Source: JAHIKV01 sp963733145
Lineage (GTDB): Bacteria; Planctomycetota; Planctomycetia; Pirellulales; Thermoguttaceae
Direction: 5' to 3'
Length of the DNA stretch: 64,000 nucleotides
Assembly (NCBI GenBank): GCA_963733145.1
Contig: CAVTCJ010000013.1
Coordinates: forward strand, 186,001 to 250,000
The translations under genes were made by a program, and so were the position numbers. The notes beneath the pieces are model-generated. The model was not told the origin of the DNA and ran no database searches. It saw only the letters and a program-made list of their open reading frames with translations. This document shows, one piece after another, positions 8,782-17,527 of the stretch; positions within the stretch are counted from its first letter, which is position 1; the number at the start of each line of letters is the position of its first letter.

Positions 8782-8895
8782 TGCTGTTGCGGAAAGCAGG
8801 GTCGATCAAGCGAAGCGCAGCCCCACCGCCATATTTCCCGCCGTTGGCGGGGCTGCGCTTCGCTTGACCCGCCCTACACGGACTTTCGGCAACAG
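8782..8895. repeat. Palindromic element, GTAGGGTGGG family, copy 2
   Basis: Outer arms CTGTTGCGGAAAG / CTTTCGGCAACAG and inner arms CAAGCGAAGCGCAGCCCC / GGGGCTGCGCTTCGCTTG. The arm sequence differs from copy 1 (CAGCCCC instead of CGGTCCC), but both arms changed together. It lies between the divergent 8740 and 9120 genes. Confidence 0.9.
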
Positions 8896-9119
8896 ATACG
8901 TAATAGCGACCTCATCGTCCCACCACAATGTTTTACCGAAACGGTTCACATTCGCCCACCCCCCATTGAAAATGGCGCACGAGGCTCGAATTCCGGTATT
9001 TTCGCCCCGTAGTTCTCTTGAGTATCCCAGGCCCCATCTGGTATGCTGCTCATCGAGCCTGCTCGATTCCCGATTCCCACTTTGCGACCGGAGATTCGAC
9101 CTAAAGGAGCCACCACGCC

Positions 9120-10049
9120 ATGCCTATCGAATTCCGTTGTACGAACTGTTCCAAGCTGCTGCGAACGGGTGACGGCACGGCGGGCAAGCAGGCCAGGTGC
9201 CCCGAATGCGGCACGGTGATGACGATCCCCGCCGCCGCGCCGGGCGGCCCGCCGCCGTCCCCGCCGCCTTCGCAGCCGCCGAGCCAATTCGCAACGGCGC
9301 CGGCGTTCCAGCCGCCCGCCCAGCCGGCGCGACGCATCACGCCCTCCTCGCTGGACCTGGGCGAGGCGTTCGGCCGCACGTGGGCGGTGTTCAAGCCCAA
9401 CTGGGGAAATTGCCTGGGGGCGATCGCCCTCGCGATTCTGATCGTTTTAGGGGTGAACTTGGCGACGCTCTTCATTCCGTTCATCGGAGGGCTAATTGCA
9501 ACTGCATTTCAGATCTGGATCGGCATCGGTTTGGCGCTGTATCTCCTCAAAACGGCGCAAGGAAGAACCGTCGAAATCAGCGAAATCTTCGCCGGAGGGC
9601 CGTACTTCCTCAAAATCCTGCTGGCCAATATCCTCGTCGGCCTGCTGGTGTTCGGAATCATCATCGTTTGCGCGGTTCCCTTGTTGCTGGTCGGCTTGAT
9701 GATTGCGAAAGAAGCCGCCCTGCTGTTGGGCATTGTGGGCCTGCTCGTCGGCATCGTCGCCACGATCTACGTCACGCTGGCCCTGTCCCAGTATTACTAC
9801 TTGATTCTCGACCAGAACGTGGACGTGATCGAGTCGTTGACGATGTCCCGCGACTTGATGGCGGGGAACAAGCTGACGCTGTTCGGCATCGGCCTGCTCT
9901 CTTTCCTCATTTCCATCTCCACGATTCTGACGCTATTCTTGGGACTGCTGTTTACGATCCCCTTCTTCGCCCTCATGCAGCCGGTCATCTATCTGCTCGT
10001 AACCGGCCAGCCCACGGCCGACCAAAGGAGCGTGATACCGGTAATGTGA
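9120..10049 (+). CDS. Zinc-ribbon plus multi-span membrane protein, function unknown
   Basis: 309 residues. Residues 6-33 hold a zinc ribbon (CTNCSKLL...CPECG), followed by a Pro/Ala-rich linker (about 40-75). About five or six hydrophobic helices then follow (for example AIALAILIVLGVNLATLFI and ILVGLLVFGIIIVCAVPLLL). The polytopic part resembles the DUF975 / glycerophosphodiester-phosphodiesterase membrane-domain type, with a cytoplasmic zinc ribbon fused in front. AAGGAG stands 11-12 bases before the ATG. The linker and ribbon suggest a protein contact in the cytoplasm; no enzymatic motif is seen. Confidence 0.75.
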   Translation: MPIEFRCTNCSKLLRTGDGTAGKQARCPECGTVMTIPAAAPGGPPPSPPPSQPPSQFATAPAFQPPAQPARRITPSSLDLGEAFGRTWAVFKPNWGNCLGAIALAILIVLGVNLATLFIPFIGGLIATAFQIWIGIGLALYLLKTAQGRTVEISEIFAGGPYFLKILLANILVGLLVFGIIIVCAVPLLLVGLMIAKEAALLLGIVGLLVGIVATIYVTLALSQYYYLILDQNVDVIESLTMSRDLMAGNKLTLFGIGLLSFLISISTILTLFLGLLFTIPFFALMQPVIYLLVTGQPTADQRSVIPVM

Positions 10050-10174
10050 GATGATGTCCGACCGGCTGTTCCGTCTGTAAATCGCCGCCCATCTGTGCTA
10101 TGATGACAATGGTGGGGGTGTCCTCGATTCCCTCCGCTCGACACCATCCGCTGACTCCCAACCCAATACCTGCC

Positions 10175-11887
10175 ATGCAGCTTTTCGCCGTCATATTGCC
10201 GCTGCTGCTTGCGGCCGCGCCGAGCGGGGCCGATCGGCCGGCGGCCAAGATCGACGCCGATCGACTCCGCGGCGAGGTGGCCCGGCTGATGGCCGATTTG
10301 GACAGCGACAGTTTCGAGGTCCGCAACCGCGCGGCCAAACGGCTGGAGGAAATGATCGCCCAGCCGGAACTGGGGCCATTTCTGGCCGACGACTTCCAGC
10401 GAACGTTGATCCGCACCGACGTCTCGTTCGAGGTCCGCAAGCGGCTGGAGGGTTGGCGGCGGCAATTGCCCCCGCCGAAGCTGAAGCCGGTCGGAAACGT
10501 CTCGCCGGAAGAGCTGGACAAGCTGATCGGCCAGTTGGACGACGATTCATATCCCGTGCGGCTCGGGGCGGCCGAACGGCTCGATTGGATGCTCGGCGAT
10601 CCGAAGCTGATCGCGCCGCTGATGGAGCGGCTCAAGCGGCGCCTGGCCGAGGATGGACTGAGCTCCGAGGCGCGCCGCCCGATCCAGTCGGCGTGGCAGC
10701 GGGCGAGAGGGGCTTGGCTCACGAACCCCGACGCCGCCGCGGTCCCGCTGCCCAAAGTCGCCGATCAGCAGATCGAACGCTGGCTGGACGATCTGCCCCA
10801 GCCGGGCCGGCCGGGCGAAACCGCCCAACGCGAATTGCTCGACCTGCTCGCCCGCGACGAGTACGTGCCCCGCCTGAAACGGATGTTGAGCGCGCGGCTG
10901 GCCCGCGGGCCGAACGCGGATACCGCCGCCCGGCTGCAAGCCCTGCTCGATTGGACGAAGCCGGCGATGGTGGCCGAGTTCTGGCAAAACCGCCATCAGT
11001 TGGGCGCGCAGCACCTGTTGGTCGGCGTGCCCAGCCAATCGGCCGGCGCCCCCAGGCCCAGCCACTTCGACCGCATCGACGACCACGTGGCGCATTGCGT
11101 GAGCGGCAGCAACCTCTCGCCTGGCGACTATCCCGTCGGCGTGGCCTTTCCGCATCCCAACAACGAAGGCGCCTTCTTTCGTTTGGTCAACCTCCCCACG
11201 CCGCGGCGGAGGATGGCCTATCCGTTTTTGCTGGAGATCGACGAATCGAAACGCCTGGCCGACCTCAGCCGGCGCACGCTGGATCGGATGCTGGCCGAAA
11301 AACGCGCCCTTACCGAGCCCGAACTGGTGATTCTCGCCGGCCTCGATCCGGCCGAGCTGTCGCGCTTCGCCGGCCGCTATTTCCTGCTGGTCGATGACGA
11401 GCCGCTGGGCGCTGGACCGCCGCGCTGGGGCGGGCGACCCAGCCGCTTCGGCATGATCTGCGCCCGGCTGGCCATCGACGGCACGAAAGACGCTGGGCCG
11501 GGCCTGATCGCGGCCATCGAGAAGAAGCGCTTCCTCCCGCCGACTGCCACCGGCCCCTACAAGCTGCACCTGATCGCCGCGCTGTCGATCGCCGCCCGCG
11601 ATCCCTGGCCGCAGGCCGACCAGTGGCTGGCCTCCTGCGTCGCCGCGGACGAGCCGTTGCTCGACCACCGTCCCGACCTGACGGCCGTGCCCACGCTCGG
11701 CGCCACGGCGGCGGCCATCCTCCTCCGCCGTCACGAGCAAGCGCCCAACCAGTTCGGCCTCCTCCTGGAAGCCGATCCGCTGCTGAACCAGATCAAACTC
11801 GACGGCTTCCGTTTCGACAATGCGGCGTCGCGGAAGAAGGTTCAAGAGTGGTGGGCGGACGAGAAGGACGCGAAGAAGGCGCCGTAA
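10175..11887 (+). CDS. Secreted or periplasmic HEAT-like protein, function unknown
   Basis: The ATG at 10175 gives a clean signal peptide (MQLFAVILPLLLAAAPSGA); upstream in-frame ATGs would hide it. Mature protein is about 550 residues with two helical repeats near the N-terminus (LMADLDSDSFEVRNRAAKRL and LIGQLDDDSYPVRLGAAERL), each of the form 'D-D-S-x-VR-xAA-RLE' used by HEAT/armadillo-like repeats in planctomycete secreted proteins. The C-terminal half carries no motif I recognise. It ends AKKAP at 11887. Role unknown; a protein-interaction scaffold is the simplest guess. Confidence 0.65.
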   Translation: MQLFAVILPLLLAAAPSGADRPAAKIDADRLRGEVARLMADLDSDSFEVRNRAAKRLEEMIAQPELGPFLADDFQRTLIRTDVSFEVRKRLEGWRRQLPPPKLKPVGNVSPEELDKLIGQLDDDSYPVRLGAAERLDWMLGDPKLIAPLMERLKRRLAEDGLSSEARRPIQSAWQRARGAWLTNPDAAAVPLPKVADQQIERWLDDLPQPGRPGETAQRELLDLLARDEYVPRLKRMLSARLARGPNADTAARLQALLDWTKPAMVAEFWQNRHQLGAQHLLVGVPSQSAGAPRPSHFDRIDDHVAHCVSGSNLSPGDYPVGVAFPHPNNEGAFFRLVNLPTPRRRMAYPFLLEIDESKRLADLSRRTLDRMLAEKRALTEPELVILAGLDPAELSRFAGRYFLLVDDEPLGAGPPRWGGRPSRFGMICARLAIDGTKDAGPGLIAAIEKKRFLPPTATGPYKLHLIAALSIAARDPWPQADQWLASCVAADEPLLDHRPDLTAVPTLGATAAAILLRRHEQAPNQFGLLLEADPLLNQIKLDGFRFDNAASRKKVQEWWADEKDAKKAP

Positions 11888-11953
11888 CCGAATCGCGGTA
11901 AGCTTCCCGTGTCCACTTGGCAGGAGAGGGCAGTTATTGCATAAGCCCGTTTT

Positions 11954-12586
11954 CTATTTTCCAACCCTTTCACTCTTTCGCGGGAGGAAGTACTCATCGC
12001 CTGACCTCGGCAGGTATTGTCCCTTGCGTATGTCTTCAACTGAACGATTCAAGGCGTTCAGAACATATCCGGCCAACACGACCGGCCAAGGTCCGTCTCC
12101 CTCCAAGCCAAACTTTTTGAACATCTCGCGGCGATTAGGACGTTGAAGGATTCTGTCAATTCTCGGATAGGCTCGGGACAGCGTTTCAAGCGAAATTGCG
12201 GGCAGCGAATCCAGGTTTGTGGCCACGAGATCGATGCCCGCATAACGATATGCTTCGATGACAAATCCGGCGCAGTTGAACCGGCGAACCGAACAAGAAG
12301 CGTCCGATTCGCGGCAGTGCGGCAGGATTATATACTGCTGCTCTGGGCGAACACTTTCCGCCTCATACTCGGAGAGATGTTCATCGACAAACACGCCGAT
12401 TTGACGCGATTCTCCAACTTTCAGATCGGCGCTTCCGCACGCCTGGATGGGATGCCTACTATGCTCCCTTGCCAGTGGCGGCCCCATGTGTACCAGGGCA
12501 ATGGTGGCTTTTGAGACAATGTCATCCCGTTCCTCATTCGCCAAACCCACGTGGGAGACGAATTCCGCTTCCGCGTCAGAGTCCAT
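11954..12586 (-). CDS. Putative papain-fold (NlpC/P60-like, possibly permuted) protein
   Basis: Start chosen at 12586 (MDSDAEAEFVSHVGLANEER) because earlier in-frame ATGs overlap the preceding gene; 12646 is an alternative. About 210 residues. RFNCAGFVIEAYRYAGIDL near residue 110 has the Cys-x-GFV followed by an AYRYAG helix seen around the nucleophile of NlpC/P60 and YiiX-type hydrolases. A His lies before it (SHVGL near residue 12), as expected for permuted members. No signal peptide. It is the last gene of a three-gene minus-strand unit (14562 to 11954). The enzymatic reading is inference from two motifs. Confidence 0.45.
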   Translation of the reverse strand: MDSDAEAEFVSHVGLANEERDDIVSKATIALVHMGPPLAREHSRHPIQACGSADLKVGESRQIGVFVDEHLSEYEAESVRPEQQYIILPHCRESDASCSVRRFNCAGFVIEAYRYAGIDLVATNLDSLPAISLETLSRAYPRIDRILQRPNRREMFKKFGLEGDGPWPVVLAGYVLNALNRSVEDIRKGQYLPRSGDEYFLPRKSERVGK

Positions 12587-12660
12587 CCCCACGACATCGT
12601 ACTTTAACACTGACGTTGGGTGACTTCCAAGACGCTGTGCGGGCATCGGTCGCGGCCTTC

Positions 12661-13833
12661 CTAACCTTCTCGGAGAATAGTATCTATATTCAAGGCGGCC
12701 AGTTGTTCGGTACAGTGCGCCGCCTGTTCGGGAGAAAGTTTCTCGTGAAGAGTCTTCTGAATTTGGGACGCCCGCCGCAAAACCAGCTCCGAGAACCAAG
12801 AGACCGGCAAAACTTTGAGGGCTTGACGCACCTCGTCGGCGTATGCACTTCTCAACAGACAGAGCGACAATATCGCGTTGAGCGCCACGGCCGCGAATTT
12901 GTCCCGCGAAAGCAATCGCGGATTCAGATAAAGCTTGGCGATTTCATAAAGCCGATCCGCAAGTCGAGGTTCGCTGTTCGGCTCATCGGGCGGTAACTCA
13001 ACGAGTTTTCTCACAAGCGTCTTGGCGACCTCAAGCTCTACCTCAATGGGCACGGTTGCATTGTGTTCCGCGTCTAAAAGGATAGCGAGAGCCGAAAGGT
13101 CGGCTCGATCCATTGTCGCTACATATTTTCGGATTGCGGAGCCGACCGCCACAATATCAAGTTGATCCTCGCTGTCGCGGTGCTGCTTGATGAATTGGAA
13201 AAGAAGGCGATTCAATGTCTCCGCACTACCCGGCGGAAATGCTACCACCTCACTCTCGATGACAGCTAGCCGCTTTTCCTCGGGACTTACCGTGTTGCTA
13301 CTAATCTTTTGGATTAAATGTTCATGCGTAAAACTCTCTTCGTTCTGTTCACCCTGAGTTGATCGTTGTTGTTGCCTTTTCCAGTTGAATCTGTTCCAAA
13401 GGATATTAGAAAGATAACGAGGGAATTTTTCAAAGGTGCTTTTTTCTCGTTGAGTTATCCTTTCGATGTCAGTTGATTGCATGAATGTCATTTCGTGCTG
13501 TTGTTCTTTTCCTAGTATTGCAACCGTACTGTCCCCAATGAATAGCACATATTTTTCAGATGATGGAAAGGGAAAAGAAACACAGTGAAAAAACAGCCAG
13601 TCTGACTCCTTCGCGGAAACTAAGTGCGAGTTATAGACAATGCTGTAGTTCGGAGAGCTCCAGGATATTTCTTCAGATTGCACATCATAATTTAAGCCAT
13701 AAATATTTCTCGACGTTAGGGGCTCAATGCCTCTCATCCATGACTGCTTGCCGCCTTTGGATTTTATCCGTAGGCGTGATACTTGCGTGGTACTGTAATT
13801 AGACCGCAGCAATATGTTTTTACCACGACTCAT
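12661..13833 (-). CDS. Unknown protein, second gene of an accessory three-gene unit
   Basis: 390 residues, no recognised domain. Residues 1-130 are beta-rich and AT-rich in codon use (SWSSPNYSIVYNSHLVSAKE; EKYVLFIGDSTVAILGKEQQ), resembling a PH-like or sandwich fold only in overall texture. Residues 150-380 are helical with Leu/Ala heptads (ADLSALAILLDAEHN; AVALNAILSLCLLRSAYADE). No TM segment or signal. It starts 27 bases after the stop of the 13861 gene and is followed by the papain-like gene, so co-transcription is likely. GC content in 13380-13860 is clearly lower than in neighbouring housekeeping genes, suggesting transfer. Confidence 0.6.
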   Translation of the reverse strand: MSRGKNILLRSNYSTTQVSRLRIKSKGGKQSWMRGIEPLTSRNIYGLNYDVQSEEISWSSPNYSIVYNSHLVSAKESDWLFFHCVSFPFPSSEKYVLFIGDSTVAILGKEQQHEMTFMQSTDIERITQREKSTFEKFPRYLSNILWNRFNWKRQQQRSTQGEQNEESFTHEHLIQKISSNTVSPEEKRLAVIESEVVAFPPGSAETLNRLLFQFIKQHRDSEDQLDIVAVGSAIRKYVATMDRADLSALAILLDAEHNATVPIEVELEVAKTLVRKLVELPPDEPNSEPRLADRLYEIAKLYLNPRLLSRDKFAAVALNAILSLCLLRSAYADEVRQALKVLPVSWFSELVLRRASQIQKTLHEKLSPEQAAHCTEQLAALNIDTILREG

Positions 13834-13860
13834 GAAACATGCTCTCCAATAATTAATCGT

Positions 13861-14562
13861 TTACTCAGAATCTGCAAGTCCGTCGGGGATCCATTGCGCA
13901 ATGGAACGATCAAGAACTTCCAATTTCTGTTGAGCCTTCTTAACCATTTCGGCAACCTTATTGACGTCTTCGCGAGTCAGCATGACTTCAACCTCGTGCG
14001 TCTCTTCGTCCTGACCCTCATACTCGATTTTCATCGTGGTCAGCGGAATAAGACCCTCTATAGCATCTCGAGCGGTGTTGTAAACGGGGCGGGCATCGCA
14101 GATGAGCTCGATTCCCTGAACTGAGTTACCTAAAATGGAGCGAAGACGCTGGGCCTTTTGGGAACGCGCGAGAACCGGGTAGTTCCTGATGAGCCGGGGT
14201 AATTTCACCTTCAAGTCGGCAAACACTTTGTCGGAAAACTTCTCGGCGTTTTTCGGGTCGGCTTGACGCCACTCACCGAGCGCCTCCATGATCTGCTCAA
14301 GTCGACGGGGTTGCAGATTATTCAGGGCAGTTACCACAGAGGAAGCGTGACTATCATTGCCAACTATGCCTTCCACTAATCGGGAAAGTTCATCTCTCCC
14401 GAGGAAACCAACTTCCGCTTCCACCGCTGTGGCTATCGCTTCGATCTGTTCGATGGGGATCCGTGCAACTGCCAGCAGATCACTGACCATCTGGGGGGGG
14501 ACTGCGATTCCCCGGATGAGATCTGCGGACATTCCAGGACAAAAAAATACTCGATCAGCCAT
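13861..14562 (-). CDS. Unknown helical protein, first gene of an accessory three-gene unit
   Basis: 233 residues from MADRVFFCPGMSADLIRG (ATG at 14562; an ATG 36 bases upstream is possible). Predicted mostly helical, with a C-terminal segment HEVEVMLTREDVNKVAEMVK followed by KAQQKLEVLD, which has the beta-strand-plus-long-helix look of a COMM-like or helical interaction domain. No catalytic motif, signal or TM. It leads a co-directional set with 12661 and 11954. Whether the set is a defence or signalling cassette cannot be told from the sequence. Confidence 0.6.
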   Translation of the reverse strand: MADRVFFCPGMSADLIRGIAVPPQMVSDLLAVARIPIEQIEAIATAVEAEVGFLGRDELSRLVEGIVGNDSHASSVVTALNNLQPRRLEQIMEALGEWRQADPKNAEKFSDKVFADLKVKLPRLIRNYPVLARSQKAQRLRSILGNSVQGIELICDARPVYNTARDAIEGLIPLTTMKIEYEGQDEETHEVEVMLTREDVNKVAEMVKKAQQKLEVLDRSIAQWIPDGLADSE

Positions 14563-14775
14563 GAGGCTATCCTTTGTACTCTGCGTGACCCTGTGCAAAT
14601 ACCGAATTATATGTAATTTACCTCAAAATTCCAATTGGTATATGGCGGGCAATTCGATTCGACCCGGCATTATCATATCCCTTCCGACATGGGTTACAAG
14701 CGACCCGAAGTGCCAAAACAAGGACGCGCCGTTGAAATCCCATTGCACAACTGCTAAATCTTCACCCACTGCTTA

Positions 14776-15969
14776 CTACACCCGCGGCTCGTTCTGCTCC
14801 TGGTCCCAATACGGCGACAAACGCCGCACGTTGGCGACCATCTGGGGAAAGGCCTCGATGATCCGATCGACTTCGGCCTCGGTGTTGTAGCGGCTGAAGC
14901 TGAAACGAATCGAGCCTTGGACGGCGGCGTCGGGGATGTGCATCGCCATCAAAACGTGCGACGGTTCGAGCGAGCCGGACGTGCAGGCCGAGCCGCTCGA
15001 CGCGCAGATGCCGAAGGCGTCCATCTGGGTCAGCAGCGATTCGCCCTCCACGGCGTGGCAGGAGACGTTCAGCGTGTTGGGAGTCCGCGGGGCGTTGCGG
15101 CCGTTGATCTCGACGTACGGGACGCGCTCCTTGATGGCCTGCTGCAAGCGGTCGCGCATCTCGCGGACCCGGGTGTTCTCGTCCAGCAGGCCGTCGGCGG
15201 CCAGTTGCAGGGCCTTGGCCAGCCCGACGACGTAGGGGACGTTTTCCGTGCCGGCGCGGCGGCCTTCCTCCTGATGCCCGCCGATCATGAACGGCCGGCA
15301 GCGCGTGCCGCGTTTGAGATACAAGGCCCCGACGCCCTTGGGGGCATGCACCTTGTGGCCGGAGAACGAGAGCATGTCCACGTGCTGAAACTCGCGCCGG
15401 AGGTCGATCGGGATCTTGCCCACCGATTGCGTGGCGTCGGTGTGGAAGATGATGGCCGGGTCGGTCTCCTTCGTCAACCGCGAGAGCTGCTCGATGGGAA
15501 AGATCACGCCGGTCTCGTTGTTGGCGTGCATGATCGTGACCAGCAGCGTATCGGGCCGCAGGGCGCGGATGAACTCGCCGACGTCCAGGTTGCCGTCGCG
15601 ATCGACGCCCAGAAACGTGACCTCGCAGCCCTGCCGTTCGAGTTCGCGGCAGACGCCCAGCACGGCCGGGTGCTCGACGGCGGTGGTGACGACGTGGCGG
15701 CGGTTGGGGTTCGCCCGGACCGCGCCGAAAATGGCCGTGTTGTTGCTCTCGGTGGCGCAGCTTGTCAGGAGGATCGAGTTCGTATCGGTCAATCCGAAGA
15801 AGCGGGCGATCTCGGCCCGGGCGTCGGCCAGGGCGTGGGCCGTCCGCCGCGCCGGCTCGTACATCGAGCTGGGATTGAAGTATTCCGCGTGGAGAAACGG
15901 GCCCATCGCCTCGACGACTTGCGGGGCGACCCGCGTGGTGGCGTTGTTGTCGGCGTATATGACGTTCAT
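14776..15969 (-). CDS. nifS: NifS/IscS-type cysteine desulfurase
   Basis: PLP enzyme that removes sulfur from cysteine for Fe-S cluster assembly. 397 residues. N-terminus YADNNATTRVAPQVVEAM, TSCATESNNTAIFG, HANNETGVIFP, the PLP-binding Lys in LSFSGHKVHAPKGVGALY (about residue 205), and the catalytic Cys in the loop SSGSACTSGSLEPSHVL (about residue 328). That loop composition is the NifS-like class I type. It lies upstream-to-downstream with nifU on the same strand, split by a small AbrB-like gene. No nitrogenase genes are seen, so a general Fe-S role is likely. Confidence 0.95.
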   Translation of the reverse strand: MNVIYADNNATTRVAPQVVEAMGPFLHAEYFNPSSMYEPARRTAHALADARAEIARFFGLTDTNSILLTSCATESNNTAIFGAVRANPNRRHVVTTAVEHPAVLGVCRELERQGCEVTFLGVDRDGNLDVGEFIRALRPDTLLVTIMHANNETGVIFPIEQLSRLTKETDPAIIFHTDATQSVGKIPIDLRREFQHVDMLSFSGHKVHAPKGVGALYLKRGTRCRPFMIGGHQEEGRRAGTENVPYVVGLAKALQLAADGLLDENTRVREMRDRLQQAIKERVPYVEINGRNAPRTPNTLNVSCHAVEGESLLTQMDAFGICASSGSACTSGSLEPSHVLMAMHIPDAAVQGSIRFSFSRYNTEAEVDRIIEAFPQMVANVRRLSPYWDQEQNEPRV

Positions 15970-15993
15970 AAGTATCTCGTATCAGGCGATTGT

Positions 15994-16242
15994 TCAGTTT
16001 GGCGCATCGGCTTTCAAGTCCGGTGGGTTCGCTCTTATGCCGAGCCGCGCCTCCTTCAGACCTCGAAGAACCGAAGCCATTGCCTTGCGATTCTTGTGCA
16101 ACCAGAGTTCTCGTTGGGGAATGGCCTTCGCCAAAATAACCCGCACTTCCGTCGCGTCCACCTCTTCGACGATGACCTTCTGGTTGGCAAAATGGCTGCC
16201 TAGAGTGACCCGCCCCTTGTCGTCCACTTTTTTTGTTTTCAT
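15994..16242 (-). CDS. AbrB/SpoVT-like small protein, antitoxin-like
   Basis: About 82 residues from MKTKKVDDKGRVTLGSHFAN. The 'KVDDKGRVTLG' strand-turn is the swapped-hairpin signature of AbrB-like DNA-binding antitoxins, followed by VIVEEVDATEVRVILAKAIP. An upstream in-frame ATG (16266) would add eight residues. No toxin gene adjoins it; it stands alone between nifU and nifS on the same strand, so it may be an orphan antitoxin or a local regulator. Confidence 0.55.
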   Translation of the reverse strand: MKTKKVDDKGRVTLGSHFANQKVIVEEVDATEVRVILAKAIPQRELWLHKNRKAMASVLRGLKEARLGIRANPPDLKADAPN

Positions 16243-16317
16243 AAACGATGCCCCCGTGACTGACACTCCAGTCGCTCCACTGTAGGAACGTGAGTTAATA
16301 GCGTTATCCCGCTTCCG

Positions 16318-16352
16318 CCCTCACCCTAGCCCTCTCCCAAAGGGAGAGGGGA
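16318..16352. repeat. Short palindrome, CCTCTCCCAAAGGGAGAGG type
   Basis: CTCTCCC / GGGAGAG hairpin with flanking CCCTCACCCTAGCC, the same unit that occurs at 28478 and nested at 50805. It lies just after the nifU stop and could double as a transcription end, although no T-tract follows. Confidence 0.7.
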
Positions 16353-16361
16353 CCGGCGGCG

Positions 16362-17333
16362 TCACACGCCGATGACGCGAATCCGCTCATCGACCGCGTC
16401 TTTCAAGGTCTGTTCGACCAGCATCCGCAAAGTGGTGCTGGCGTGTTCGCAGCCCTGGCAGGAGCCCGAGAGCCGGCAATAGACCAGCATTTCCTTGATG
16501 TCCACGATTTCCACGTCGCCGCCGTCGCGGCGGAGCATGGGCCGGATCTGCTCGTCGACGGCCTTTTCGATTTTCTTGTCGAACTGGTAGGCGGAAACCG
16601 GCGGCCCCGCTGCCGTCGGTGCGGCGGCGGGCGTCGCGCCGAGGATGGGCAACTGCGGCAGTTGTTTGAGTTCCGGCTTGCCGGTGCCCCAGGTTTCGTC
16701 CAGCAGGTCTTGCAGCCCGCCGGGGACGTGGTGGCAGGACATGCAGGCCCCGCCGGCCTTGATGGCTCCGGTGATCTCGTCGATGGTGTGGAGATTCAAC
16801 TCCTTGATTTTGCGGCGGATGTAGGGCTCGCTGAGCGAGAAGCATTTGCAGACGATGCGGCCCTCGGAGCGCTCGTCGGCGTGCAGATCGACGCCCAGTT
16901 TTTGCAGATCGACGCCGCGGAGTTGCGCCCAGTTGAAGACCGCGGCCTCGAGCGCCTCGGCCCCCATGACCGAGCAGTGGATTTTCTGCCGCGGCAGCCC
17001 TTCGAGGAATTTCACGATGTCCTGATTGGTGATCTTCAGCGACTCGATGGGCGTGCGGCCGCCTTCCTCGATCAACGTGCAGAGCGCCTCCGAGGCGGCA
17101 ATCGCCGACGTGCAGCCGAACGTCAGATAGCGGGCCTCGGTGATCACGTCCTGCGTCGGGTCGGTCGGATGGCGGCGGACGCGGAAGGTGAAGCGGATCG
17201 CGTCGCCGCAGGCCAGCGACCCGTGCTCGCCGAAGCCGTCGGGGTTTTCGATTTCGCCAAGGTGCGTTCCCGGCTTGCCGTGAACGGCGTCCATGAAGAG
17301 TTGCTTAGTCTTTTCGCTGTATTCCCAGGCCAT
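16362..17333 (-). CDS. nifU: NifU-type Fe-S cluster scaffold
   Basis: 323 residues with the full three-domain layout. The N-terminal IscU-like domain contains SLACGDAIRF, FGCTSAIAASEAL and KIHCSVMGAEAL (three cluster ligands). The central [2Fe-2S] BFD-like domain has CKCFSLSE...GGACMSCHH. The C-terminal Nfu domain has LSGSCQGCEHASTTL with its CxxC. It receives sulfur from NifS, builds clusters and passes them on. Co-directional with the nifS gene downstream. A Pro/Ala-rich linker at about residues 228-245 joins the last two domains. Confidence 0.95.
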   Translation of the reverse strand: MAWEYSEKTKQLFMDAVHGKPGTHLGEIENPDGFGEHGSLACGDAIRFTFRVRRHPTDPTQDVITEARYLTFGCTSAIAASEALCTLIEEGGRTPIESLKITNQDIVKFLEGLPRQKIHCSVMGAEALEAAVFNWAQLRGVDLQKLGVDLHADERSEGRIVCKCFSLSEPYIRRKIKELNLHTIDEITGAIKAGGACMSCHHVPGGLQDLLDETWGTGKPELKQLPQLPILGATPAAAPTAAGPPVSAYQFDKKIEKAVDEQIRPMLRRDGGDVEIVDIKEMLVYCRLSGSCQGCEHASTTLRMLVEQTLKDAVDERIRVIGV

Positions 17334-17410
17334 TTACGTTCCTCGATATACTACAAGTGCATTATTTCCAGTCTATGCGGTGCGGCTACCCTCGGCAAGA
17401 GGGGAGAGTA

Positions 17411-17526
17411 AGGAAGGATGAGGGATGAAGGATGAGGGATGAAGGATGAGGGATGAAGGATGAGGGATGAAGGATGAGCGTGCATCTGAACAATTCATCC
17501 TTCATCCCTCATCCCTCATCCTTCCT
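17411..17526. repeat. Tandem GGATGAGGGATGAA units with an inverted copy
   Basis: Five or so 14-base units (GGATGAGGGATGAA) from 17414 to 17475 face an inverted set (TTCATCCCTCATCC) from 17495 to 17523. Tandem and palindromic at once, it lies between nifU upstream and the 3-prime end of the sixA-like gene. There are no unique spacers, so it is not a CRISPR array. Confidence 0.85.
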
Positions 17527-17527
17527 T

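Noticed and set aside
17411..17526. Tandem repeats resembling a CRISPR array
   Set aside because: The units are contiguous without unique spacers and are mirrored by an inverted set; no cas genes are near.
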